Of a stretch of 64,000 bases of DNA, positions 10,072-18,366 are shown in pieces. The position numbers and the translations under genes were made by a program. A model generated the notes under the pieces. It saw only the letters and a list, made by a program, of their open reading frames with translations, was not told the origin of the DNA and ran no database searches. How positions within the stretch are numbered: the first letter of the stretch is position 1; every line of letters starts with the position of its first letter. Origin of the DNA: Vibrio crassostreae. Lineage in GTDB: Bacteria; Pseudomonadota; Gammaproteobacteria; Enterobacterales; Vibrionaceae. Where the stretch lies: the NCBI RefSeq assembly GCF_024347415.1, contig NZ_AP025479.1, forward strand, positions 62,001-126,000, in the 5' to 3' direction.

Positions 10072-11388
10072 CTACCTGATCACATGAAATTCGACGTGAA
10101 TATCATCGATTCGCTCGTCAATATGTAGCGCGATGGATTCGTCTTTTTTAACTAAGGATTGCCAAAGCTCAGAACGAGTATCCACTTCAAAGTAAGCTGC
10201 ATCATTTTTCGACTTAAGCTCAGCAGGCGCATAAGGTAAGTTCCGTAAAGCTACACCTGAAAGTGCATTTCGAACTAAGCCCGCAATATCACTATTACCG
10301 GCTAATTTAGTCGCTTGAGGGAACTCTTCACTCAAGCGAGATGCGCCGATGTTCGAAGTCGCGACGACAATAAAGCGTCCTTCATTAAACAAGCTACGAT
10401 CTTGAACTATGGTGCGCAGTAATCGACGATTAGCGAACAATTGCGTGTCCCAGTTAAGGGTTGTTACATTGTCGACTTGCACTTCGCGCAATAAAACAAA
10501 CAGTTCGGCAAAAACAGCAGAGAAAATCCCGTAGAGATCATTTTGATCCCAATTCATAAAGGTTTTCGGCATTTTGCCTTCTAACCCCTGCAACTGCCCT
10601 GCCATAGAAATGCATTCCATGTACAAATCTTTGGTTAAAAGGGTCGAGTCTTGATTCCATTGTTGGAATTTCGGCATCCAACCTCCAAGCGCTTGCAACC
10701 ATAAGTAATCGCGCATTAAAGCTTGGTAACTTTTACTTCTGTGTTCTTTTTGTAACCGAGTAGAGATAGTACGAGCACGGTATTGCACCTGAGCAAAAAT
10801 ATCAGCAACACAATCTTTGAGATAATTTGACTGACCAAAATGAAGACATTGCGGTACGAACGCTTGGTTAAGGACGACCGCACCTTCTGATTTATGCTCA
10901 CTCACACCAGCAACCGCAATCAATGTATAGTCTTGTAGCTCTTGACCTTCAAGTTTGAGCTCAATATTCAACTCAGCAAGTTCAAGCTTAACCGCTTCGC
11001 TCTGCTCTCTGCTGCTATCAAACGAACTATGTTCTACGGGCGTATTTCTCATCCGTTGACCTTCGCCAACATCCACTACACCGGGCAGCGCAACAGGTAA
11101 TGCTAAATAGGCTTTTTTATACGTCGTATTTTTAGGCACATCGAGTACAAGACCACGTTTGATTTCAAATGGTGTCCCGTCAGGGAAAATACCTTGTGCG
11201 CGTTTTACGGCCACCTTACCGATATTGAGCATGGAACGATCCAGTTCTAACTCAGTTAAACCAAAACATTGAGGCGATATCTGCCCTGCATATGCGCGAG
11301 TAAAGTTTTCAAGGTATCTTTCTTGTTGTTGAAAATGCTGTGGAGAAAGGAACATTCCTTCACTCCAAACGACTTTGTTCTTATCCAT
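10072..11388 (-). CDS. tssK: T6SS baseplate protein TssK
   Basis: TssK is the baseplate trimer that links the wedge (TssEFG) to TssL/TssM. The 438 residues fit the family. The N-terminal signature VVWSEGMFLSPQHFQQQERY is diagnostic, and the C-terminal domain that binds the membrane complex is present to the end (DDIHVEFHVIR). It starts 2 bp after tssJ, as expected for a co-translated operon. Nothing is missing. Confidence 0.97.
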   Translation of the reverse strand: MDKNKVVWSEGMFLSPQHFQQQERYLENFTRAYAGQISPQCFGLTELELDRSMLNIGKVAVKRAQGIFPDGTPFEIKRGLVLDVPKNTTYKKAYLALPVALPGVVDVGEGQRMRNTPVEHSSFDSSREQSEAVKLELAELNIELKLEGQELQDYTLIAVAGVSEHKSEGAVVLNQAFVPQCLHFGQSNYLKDCVADIFAQVQYRARTISTRLQKEHRSKSYQALMRDYLWLQALGGWMPKFQQWNQDSTLLTKDLYMECISMAGQLQGLEGKMPKTFMNWDQNDLYGIFSAVFAELFVLLREVQVDNVTTLNWDTQLFANRRLLRTIVQDRSLFNEGRFIVVATSNIGASRLSEEFPQATKLAGNSDIAGLVRNALSGVALRNLPYAPAELKSKNDAAYFEVDTRSELWQSLVKKDESIALHIDERIDDIHVEFHVIR

Positions 11389-11390
11389 AA

Positions 11391-11855
11391 TTATTCCTCG
11401 TCACCTGTGACTGACAGATTGACGCCGTCTAACTCAATATTTAATACCGCAGAACCTACGACAAGTGGCTGGTAAATAGTTTTATTTTTAGCTTCTCGGT
11501 AGTCAGCAAAACCAGCGATAACACCAATGTATTTCGTGCCTGCTGCCAACGGCATCACTACTTGGCGCTCTTCGTTTGGTATTACGCTGGCCAGTTCTCG
11601 CGTCAAAAGCAACTCCGCTTTAAGAACGCCCTGTGCATCGTTATAAAGTTGAATAAAATCGGCCTGACTAAACGCTTGGCTGTCTGTCATCTGATAAACA
11701 CGGACTTCTAATGGCGAAGGCAAACCTTCAACGTTTGGATTGATGTTGGCCGAAGCTTTAATATTAAGAAAGAGCTGCGGTGTCACATCGCTGGCTCCCC
11801 AAAAGCTACAACCAGATAATAGGAACATCGCGGCTAAGATAACTAGTCGATTCAT
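11391..11855 (-). CDS. tssJ: T6SS outer-membrane lipoprotein TssJ
   Basis: TssJ is the lipoprotein that anchors TssM to the outer membrane. The 154-residue product begins with a lipoprotein signal and lipobox LLSGC, Cys17 being the acylated residue. The mature part shows the expected transthyretin-like pattern (VEVRVYQM-type strand seen as PLEVRVYQMTDSQAF; then PNEERQVVMPL and YIGVIAGFAD). Its start overlaps the end of tagH by 4 bp, so translation is coupled. Confidence 0.95.
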   Translation of the reverse strand: MNRLVILAAMFLLSGCSFWGASDVTPQLFLNIKASANINPNVEGLPSPLEVRVYQMTDSQAFSQADFIQLYNDAQGVLKAELLLTRELASVIPNEERQVVMPLAAGTKYIGVIAGFADYREAKNKTIYQPLVVGSAVLNIELDGVNLSVTGDEE

Positions 11856-12883
11856 GATTTGTCGTTCTCCAGGCTTTTCTGTAAACGCATTGCATCTTGA
11901 AAATACGCGTGAAACTTAATCTGCCAATCTCGGTTGTCTATTTGACGGTTGAAATAGCGTTTATACATGTCCCAATATTTCGGCTTGCTCTGCCAAAAAC
12001 GCGGGGTCATTAAGTCATCAAACATCGACTCTAAACCTTGCGGCGCAATATCAGACAATAAACGGTTTAATGCCATTTCGAGCGCTTTTTCAGTCTGCTG
12101 CTGGAAACATCCTTCAAGCACACGGTGTTGACTAAGCGCAAACGAATGGTTGTGGTTAAAAAATTGGCCAGTCACCTCAGCTTGATTTTGCGCAGGATGC
12201 GAGCTAAAAGAAGACAGAGTCTCTGCAGAATGAGAAGACGAGATAAGGTCATCACTTCCCATTATGCTTGTATGAGCTGGAAATGCCGATTGAATGTCTG
12301 ACTCAGCTAAGGGATCGTCATCTATCGCGATGAAACTCAAATTCAGCTCTTGACGTTCACTTCGGCTATTTACCACATCACTTTCAAAGGGGTCATTTTC
12401 AACTACTTCCTCACGGCGAGCCGACAACGTAGGCTCTGGTGTTGCAACCGGTTGATTAAGTTCAACCTCAACAGGGTCTCTTACGCTACCAAACGGATCA
12501 TCACCCAAAAGACCGTTGCTCATATCTTGCGTGTTAATATTTTGTGCTTTTGCTTTTTCAGGAAGAAAGCACGACACCAATAAGCGATAACGGCCAATAT
12601 CTAATACATCGCCATCGTTCAATGTCGACTGGTTACCTTTGCCAAGTGCTGTCGTAGCACCGTTAATAAATACACCGTTAGTACTTGTATCCATAACCTG
12701 GTAACCACGAGCTGATTTATTAATTATCGCGTGCTTACTCGACACTTCACGCGTTGAGTCACTTAACTGCATGGTGACCCCTAGTACACGACCAATATCG
12801 CCGCCATCTTCGGGGAAAGGTTTGTTCCACTCTGTGATACTTTCGCCATCTGGAGAGCTTATTATTCTTACTGATAACGGCAT
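11852..12883 (-). CDS. tagH: T6SS FHA-domain protein TagH
   Basis: TagH-type proteins read phosphothreonine signals and control T6SS assembly. The FHA domain occupies about residues 10-110, with the phosphothreonine-binding motifs REVSSKHAII and TSTNGVFING. A low-complexity acidic linker (about 110-250) follows, then a helical C-terminal domain (260-343). I place the start at 12883 because GGGGAA lies six bases upstream and the FHA domain begins there. A start at 12928 would overlap the preceding gene. The protein is 343 residues. Its likely kinase partner is the short kinase at 4817-5449. The intervening tss genes make this one operon. Confidence 0.92.
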   Translation of the reverse strand: MPLSVRIISSPDGESITEWNKPFPEDGGDIGRVLGVTMQLSDSTREVSSKHAIINKSARGYQVMDTSTNGVFINGATTALGKGNQSTLNDGDVLDIGRYRLLVSCFLPEKAKAQNINTQDMSNGLLGDDPFGSVRDPVEVELNQPVATPEPTLSARREEVVENDPFESDVVNSRSERQELNLSFIAIDDDPLAESDIQSAFPAHTSIMGSDDLISSSHSAETLSSFSSHPAQNQAEVTGQFFNHNHSFALSQHRVLEGCFQQQTEKALEMALNRLLSDIAPQGLESMFDDLMTPRFWQSKPKYWDMYKRYFNRQIDNRDWQIKFHAYFQDAMRLQKSLENDKS

Positions 12884-12884
12884 A

Positions 12885-13604
12885 TTAGTTCCCCTTACAC
12901 TTATTGTTCGCGAGGTTAAACTCGTCAATAAATTGTGGATACGCTTTCGTAAAAGGCTTTGAGAAGTAAACCCCTAATGGTTGTGACTTCACACGTGTTT
13001 TGGAAATTGCACGATAGCTAATGCCCATTTTTTTTATTGTCTCTTCTATCACCGCATCGTTGCCCAAAATAGCGCCAATTTGACCTTGTAACATCAGCTC
13101 TATCATGGCCTTTGCACTGCGAGGCTTCATTGTCACACGGTAACCGTTCTTCTGTAACCAATACCATTTATTTGAACCGAATAGCGCAGCGACTTCTACT
13201 TGGCTTTTGAACATAGAGCCCTCTACGTCGGTAGCATCAGATAAGGAAAACCAACTCCAATTCTGTTGTTCGACAGGCTCGCTCGACACGGCATATTCAT
13301 CACGTTTATTGTTGTGAGAAGCCAGAAAGAATCCGTGTTGCGCACCTACTTCTGTCAATAACTGAGCGCGATCCCAGCTTGTCATTGTGATTTGATACGG
13401 TTGTTTCATAACCCGCATCACGCATTTAATCTTTTTGATACCCGGGCCTTTCATTTCACCATTTTCTTGATACTGGTAAGGAAACCATTCTTGCGTTGCG
13501 AGTAATAAACGTTCGGGTTTATTGTAAGCAAATACCGCAATTGAATGAGTTATAGCCAACCCTAGAAGGCCGAATTTAATTCCTAAACGTATGTTATGAC
13601 TCAC
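12885..13604 (-). CDS. Periplasmic solute-binding protein, SBP_bac_3-like, in T6SS operon
   Basis: This 239-residue secreted protein resembles the amino-acid-type solute-binding family 3. A signal peptide spans residues 1-26. Binding-fold landmarks include ATQEWFPYQYQENGEMKGPG near the mature start and the later GVYFSKPF segment. No ABC permease or ATPase gene is nearby, so it is unlikely to serve a classical importer. Its start overlaps the next upstream gene by 4 bp and tagH follows almost at once, so it belongs to the T6SS transcript. A sensing role is an inference. The ligand is unknown. Confidence 0.8.
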   Translation of the reverse strand: MSHNIRLGIKFGLLGLAITHSIAVFAYNKPERLLLATQEWFPYQYQENGEMKGPGIKKIKCVMRVMKQPYQITMTSWDRAQLLTEVGAQHGFFLASHNNKRDEYAVSSEPVEQQNWSWFSLSDATDVEGSMFKSQVEVAALFGSNKWYWLQKNGYRVTMKPRSAKAMIELMLQGQIGAILGNDAVIEETIKKMGISYRAISKTRVKSQPLGVYFSKPFTKAYPQFIDEFNLANNKCKGN

Positions 13605-14773
13605 CGCTCCCCCTCCATTGCCATGCCTGAAGAACGAATAGCATGTCCGTCTTGCGCATAAAGATCACTGGCCATTTCGATCAACACGAATGGCATCTGA
13701 ACTTGAATTTTTTCTGCTTGTTGGAAGCTGATTGAAATATCTGGGGGTGATAGCACTCCAACAGGAAGACGATGAGGCTCAATATTGTCACGTAAAATAC
13801 GAATCCCGTAGAGTGCCGCTTGGTGTGCGTTGTTTTCAAAACTCACCCCCACAGACATCAGCGCACTCTGCTTGGTATCGTTTACAGCATCAGGCACAAC
13901 AGTCAGCAATGGCAGGCCTTGCGCATATTGGTTGATTACATCCACTCGTTCTAACAAACTCGAACTACCCGTTAGCCACAATATAGAGTCGTTTTTGCCA
14001 TTCGACGCTGACTCCATTTTGGCAACCTTGGTTTGCATAACCTCAGTTAACGATGTACGTCTTTCACTGTCATTGACTTCAAATGGTACGATATCGATCC
14101 CTAGTTGCTCCGCCTCTTCTTTTAAAGGCAAATATTGAGTAACGTAGGCACTGGTATTTTTCTTCGTATAAAGCACACCAATCTGTTTTAACTGAGGCAT
14201 AAATTTAAGAATAAAACTCAACGTAACATCGGCAGGCAAGTTAAGTGAAGTAAACGCAAAATTATTACCGCTAGTTTGATAGCCTTTAGTTAAACCAAGT
14301 AGAACAGGGTCTTTCGCATTTACCGAGACAACAGGTAAACGCTGGCCAGCATAAAGCTTGTGTAGTTTAACCGTTGCTTTAGAGCCAACGGTATAGATCA
14401 AATCTGCACTCTTTTCTGCACGCTTAGTCCATTGAATAAGGTCACTATCGCTCTCAGGTAGCAAAAACACCCGAAAGCGTGTATTTGCAAGCTCCTGCCT
14501 ATACACCTTCAGCATAGTAGCGAGAGCAGTATCGTAAGAATGTGCTTTTCTGGAAACAAGTACCCAGATCCTTGGATACTTATCGCGTGGTACAAAATCA
14601 ACATAATCTTGATTACTCGACGACACCCAAGATTCACGGCTCGACTGAGCGAGCTCATTCCCTAACCAATTCGGTAACTCCGCGTTAGTTAATGGCGCAT
14701 TAAACACAGAGAAGGACAGCGAAAGCATTACAAACAACACACTCAACATTTTTTTGAATTTCGTGTATTTCAT
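13601..14773 (-). CDS. Periplasmic binding protein, ABC_sub_bind-like, in T6SS operon
   Basis: This 390-residue protein has an N-terminal signal (about residues 8-30) and the two-lobe periplasmic-binding fold of the TrpX/ABC_sub_bind type. Typical pieces are LPVVSVNAKDPV (about 143-154), QIGVLYTKKNTSAY and FENNAHQAALYGIRIL. It sits between a sensor/MFS gene and a second solute-binding protein, overlapping both by 4 bp, with no transporter permease or ATPase. The tight overlap implies one functional unit with these neighbours. A role in reading a periplasmic ligand is inferred, not shown. Confidence 0.8.
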   Translation of the reverse strand: MKYTKFKKMLSVLFVMLSLSFSVFNAPLTNAELPNWLGNELAQSSRESWVSSSNQDYVDFVPRDKYPRIWVLVSRKAHSYDTALATMLKVYRQELANTRFRVFLLPESDSDLIQWTKRAEKSADLIYTVGSKATVKLHKLYAGQRLPVVSVNAKDPVLLGLTKGYQTSGNNFAFTSLNLPADVTLSFILKFMPQLKQIGVLYTKKNTSAYVTQYLPLKEEAEQLGIDIVPFEVNDSERRTSLTEVMQTKVAKMESASNGKNDSILWLTGSSSLLERVDVINQYAQGLPLLTVVPDAVNDTKQSALMSVGVSFENNAHQAALYGIRILRDNIEPHRLPVGVLSPPDISISFQQAEKIQVQMPFVLIEMASDLYAQDGHAIRSSGMAMEGER

Positions 14774-17013
14774 CTCCCAGTCTCCGCGCTATTTTCAACG
14801 GCCGCTAGCATATTGGCTGGCTTTTTACGGTCGAATAACCACATCACAGCCGCAGCTACGACAAAGAACAGGCTTAAGACCCAAAATGCTGATTTTTCAC
14901 CCAGCAATACTAATAGCTGACCAACAATAATAGCTCCCATAACGTGACCTAACCGCTCAAGAAAACGATAGGTTGTTGCCACCAAGTTTGCGTCGTTGTT
15001 CGCATGGTTTGCAGTAGTACTAACTACATGCGTAACAACAGGAGCATTAATAAACCCGTGTGAAATCCCCATAACTAACATCGCCACTGTCGCAACGATC
15101 ACAGCATAAGTGGTATCTTCAATCACAAATACAAAACCAAGTAACGCAAGTGCGAGGGCTCCAACCACATTGCCTAAACACAAAGCCCATTTTGTCGAAC
15201 CTATACGATCTATCATTGGTGACACTTTGCCACTCACGAACAACACAGCGAAAGCATATGACATCAAAACCTGACCAATACTTTCTTTCTCGATACCTTT
15301 ATCACTAAGTAAAAAAGGAACGGCAAAAAATACCACGCCGGTCAGCACCATCTTGGTTGGAATACCCACCAACACCATTGTTCGCATGAACGAAGGGATT
15401 CGCATCAATGAAGTACAACCGTTTAACATCACGTTAAACGATTCTTTTAAGCTAGTGTTACTCGTTGCGCTCGGCAGCATTGACGGTAAAACCCAGCAAA
15501 AGAGAAACATCAATCCGCCTACAAAAGTAGACAATAGGAAGATACCATTGACACCCAAGGTATCGGCAAGCAAAGCACCAATACCTGCACCAGAAATGAA
15601 CCCGGCATTAAAACAAAATACAATAATACCGGCAGCTTGAGTCTTATTTGTTTTTTCACTAAATCGTAAAACATAAGCTTGAATAGAAACAAAAATCGTT
15701 GCTTGTCCCACTCCAGAAATGAAGCGAGCAAACAAAACTAACTCCAAATAGTTTTGGTAGATGAGTAAAATGCAGCCTAAGCTAGACAAAACGATACCCG
15801 CAGCCAATACGCGACGGATATCAAACTGTTCAACTAACCGAGAGACTGGCAATAACGAGCAAGCAAAACCGACGAAATACAACGTGAAGAAGTAAGACGT
15901 CCAACTTTCAGAGACACCAGCCGCGCTTGCAACATCGGCCAAATACTGTGGCAATACTGGTGCCATTAATGACTCCATCAGCACCGTCACCAACAACAGC
16001 GGTTTCACCTGAGCTAGTACCAGCGATGAGTGGCTATCGCTTTCACTGCGACTGAGCAAGCGAATAAATGAAAAGCAAATAAAGGCGCAACCAGCAAAAA
16101 GAATAGCAAAACTTTTTAGGATATTAAGTAATCGAGATAATAGCACTTTAGGATGAAACGAAATGATCACCTGATTGCCCATTGAATCGGCAATAGGGAA
16201 TTCAATCCACCTTTCTGCCGACATCATATCTGACTGCGCACTACTAACTGCTATCACGTTTGAATGCTGTTCAACAGCAATACTAGACACCTCGTGATTA
16301 GACTGACGGAAGCTCACCAACATCTCATCAATTCCACTAACTCTTTGTGGATCAATACCTAAAGTCAAAATAGGAGCCAAACGTTGAGTGACAATATTCG
16401 CCATCGAATTGGCTTTATTCTCTAGACCAGACTTATACAATGCGCCAACCATCAAAATCACGCTCAATGACATCGCTATAAATACAATGCCAAACGCAGT
16501 GAAGTAGATTTTGGCCTGTTGACCCTGTATCACCATAAATACAAATAGCGCAACCAAGATAGCGATCAACCACGCCATGGGAGCAAAACTTTCGCTTATA
16601 GCTTTAGTGATCTCTACGTTACTGATCAAAATCTCTAACGAGCCAACCTGAGTAAACTTGTTACGTAACGGTATTGATATTTGGCTTCCTTCAAACTCAC
16701 TAGTCGTATAACGATACAACTCTTGTGAGCCTGAAATAACGCGAATATCTACCACCGAACGGTCAGCATCGACAATCGGAGAAAGCACTTTTTCTAAGCC
16801 AGCGATGTCGTGTAATGGCACTCCTGAACTTAGAATTTGCTCCAAACCGATACGCGCGGCTTCCGTTTGCGCCATCACCGCATCACGACTTTGCTGCTGA
16901 TAACTTTTCAGGGCTTGTGCGTAACCCACGGTAAAAATTAAAGACAACGAAAGCACAACAAGTAAGGCGCCTAAAATTAGGCGGCTATGCTGCCTGACTG
17001 CATTCAAACCCAC
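14770..17013 (-). CDS. Sensor domain fused to an MFS transporter, in T6SS operon
   Basis: This 747-residue membrane protein has an unusual layout. Residues 1-30 hold a first membrane helix. A periplasmic sensor-like domain (30-145) follows, then two or more helices (145-195), a second periplasmic domain (200-290, with QRLAPILTLGI) and another helix (300-320). Residues 335-730 form a 12-helix major-facilitator domain with the signatures FVGFACSLLPVSRLVEQFD and GVGQATIFVSIQAYVLRFSE. The extracellular part resembles two-component or chemoreceptor input domains, so it may couple sensing to transport. It is followed by a 4-bp overlap with the binding-protein gene and preceded by the ligase gene (2 bp gap). 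Confidence 0.85.
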   Translation of the reverse strand: MGLNAVRQHSRLILGALLVVLSLSLIFTVGYAQALKSYQQQSRDAVMAQTEAARIGLEQILSSGVPLHDIAGLEKVLSPIVDADRSVVDIRVISGSQELYRYTTSEFEGSQISIPLRNKFTQVGSLEILISNVEITKAISESFAPMAWLIAILVALFVFMVIQGQQAKIYFTAFGIVFIAMSLSVILMVGALYKSGLENKANSMANIVTQRLAPILTLGIDPQRVSGIDEMLVSFRQSNHEVSSIAVEQHSNVIAVSSAQSDMMSAERWIEFPIADSMGNQVIISFHPKVLLSRLLNILKSFAILFAGCAFICFSFIRLLSRSESDSHSSLVLAQVKPLLLVTVLMESLMAPVLPQYLADVASAAGVSESWTSYFFTLYFVGFACSLLPVSRLVEQFDIRRVLAAGIVLSSLGCILLIYQNYLELVLFARFISGVGQATIFVSIQAYVLRFSEKTNKTQAAGIIVFCFNAGFISGAGIGALLADTLGVNGIFLLSTFVGGLMFLFCWVLPSMLPSATSNTSLKESFNVMLNGCTSLMRIPSFMRTMVLVGIPTKMVLTGVVFFAVPFLLSDKGIEKESIGQVLMSYAFAVLFVSGKVSPMIDRIGSTKWALCLGNVVGALALALLGFVFVIEDTTYAVIVATVAMLVMGISHGFINAPVVTHVVSTTANHANNDANLVATTYRFLERLGHVMGAIIVGQLLVLLGEKSAFWVLSLFFVVAAAVMWLFDRKKPANMLAAVENSAETGR

Positions 17014-17015
17014 TA

Positions 17016-18170
17016 CTATACGCCCGCCAGGTCATCAAACTGAGGGGGTAAACAGTGTTTAAGTGCACTTGGTCGCTTGGCTTTCAAAAATGACAAACGG
17101 TTAAATACTAGCGACTGAATGAGATCTGTGTAGCTCATACCTTCACGTGCGAGATCGTGACACACTAAACTTACTTTACTCCCTTCTGGGCGCTTTAAAT
17201 CTGGTTTAGGGTTGGTTTCAAGTACGTATAGGTTTCCTTCGTCATCCATACGTAAGTCAACTCTTACCAAGGTTTGTAGGCCCAGTTGTCGATAGATTTT
17301 CTGACCGATCTCTGCTAGCTCCGTACGCAGCGTTTGATCGTTAACGGCAACTAAGCGGTCTTGAGTAATTGGCTTAACATCCATAGAAGTAAAGATGGGT
17401 TCATCCACTTTTAATACACGTTCTGTAACTGAAAATGCAAGCGGTAGGTTAGATTGAGTTAATGCGCCTTGCTTGAAAACGTATTCTCCTGCCACTGCAA
17501 CAACAAACTCTCGTCCAGATAAGTAAGGTTCTATCATGACAATATTGTTAGTCGCGTTACGAACTTTGTTCACTACAGCTTTAAGCTCAGAGCGTTCAAA
17601 CACCGGGTAAACATGAATCGACGCGCGACCAGAAACAGGCTTAACGACAAACCCTTGTGGGAAGCCGCGAGCAATACCGTCTAACGCACTTTGGTTGCTT
17701 TCACTGTCAAAATCTTCATCTATACCTATGGTAATAAATGGCGCTGTCGGTAAGCCAGCCGCTTTGATTTCATGTTTAAACAAATGCTTGTTATCAAGAA
17801 TACCCGCAGTCATCGGTGAGTGACCGACATAGGGTACTCCAAGCATTTCAAGCGTTGAAGGAAGGTGACACATAGAATCAAAACCTTGTAACCCACCACT
17901 ATTAGTAATCACAAGATCGATTTTTTTACTTTCTAGCTGTTTCGCTAGGTCAATATCTTCAGCCAACACATCAACCGATTCAAAACCAGACTCGCGCAAT
18001 GCATTCGCAATATCATGCGCCACGGGTTCGTAGGTTTTAGTCGAACGTGGGCTTAAATTTTCAAAAATATAGCTACCGACCTGCGACTTATCGCCGCCGT
18101 GGATCACCGCAATATTAACGTTATTGCGGATCCACTCGAGTTGAGCCAATGAAAATAGTTCGGTATTCAT
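17016..18170 (-). CDS. ATP-grasp ligase, D-Ala-D-Ala ligase-like, in T6SS operon
   Basis: This cytoplasmic 384-residue protein has the ATP-grasp architecture of D-alanine-D-alanine ligases: AVIHGGDKSQVGS at the N-terminus (residues 20-33), VPYVGHSP near 112, the phosphate-loop-like segment GRASIHVY near 205, IEPYLSGREFVV, and the metal-binding end with DLRM and ETNPKPDL. Such enzymes join two amino acids at the cost of ATP. The usual Ddl substrate serines cannot be placed with certainty, so substrate is open. It heads the four-gene insert between clpV and tagH. A 196-bp gap separates it from clpV. Confidence 0.85.
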   Translation of the reverse strand: MNTELFSLAQLEWIRNNVNIAVIHGGDKSQVGSYIFENLSPRSTKTYEPVAHDIANALRESGFESVDVLAEDIDLAKQLESKKIDLVITNSGGLQGFDSMCHLPSTLEMLGVPYVGHSPMTAGILDNKHLFKHEIKAAGLPTAPFITIGIDEDFDSESNQSALDGIARGFPQGFVVKPVSGRASIHVYPVFERSELKAVVNKVRNATNNIVMIEPYLSGREFVVAVAGEYVFKQGALTQSNLPLAFSVTERVLKVDEPIFTSMDVKPITQDRLVAVNDQTLRTELAEIGQKIYRQLGLQTLVRVDLRMDDEGNLYVLETNPKPDLKRPEGSKVSLVCHDLAREGMSYTDLIQSLVFNRLSFLKAKRPSALKHCLPPQFDDLAGV

Positions 18171-18366
18171 ATTTAATTCCCTGTAACACTGCTACACCCA
18201 AACTCACTGTCTACACAATGGACGGGTAGCAAATTGGTTTAACTCTATTGTTGTTATAAGCAGAAGGCCTCTGCGGGCCTTGCAAGTTGTTTATTTATTT
18301 CTGTATTTTAGTGCTCTTATTAAGGGTGAATTACACTGAGTAAGTTGCCACTTAAAAAAGTTCGAG
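18171..18366. other. Gap between clpV and the ligase module
   Basis: This 196-bp stretch holds no gene. It contains a GC-rich hairpin at 18264-18281 (AAGGCC/GGCCTT arms) with no good T-run on the minus strand. It may be a weak terminator or the leader of a second promoter for the downstream genes. No clear promoter was recognised. Confidence 0.4.

Noticed and set aside
14770..18170. Sensor/MFS and ligase as a vancomycin-type resistance set
   Set aside because: No VanX/VanH-like or lysine/serine-specific ligase signs; only the ATP-grasp fold is supported.
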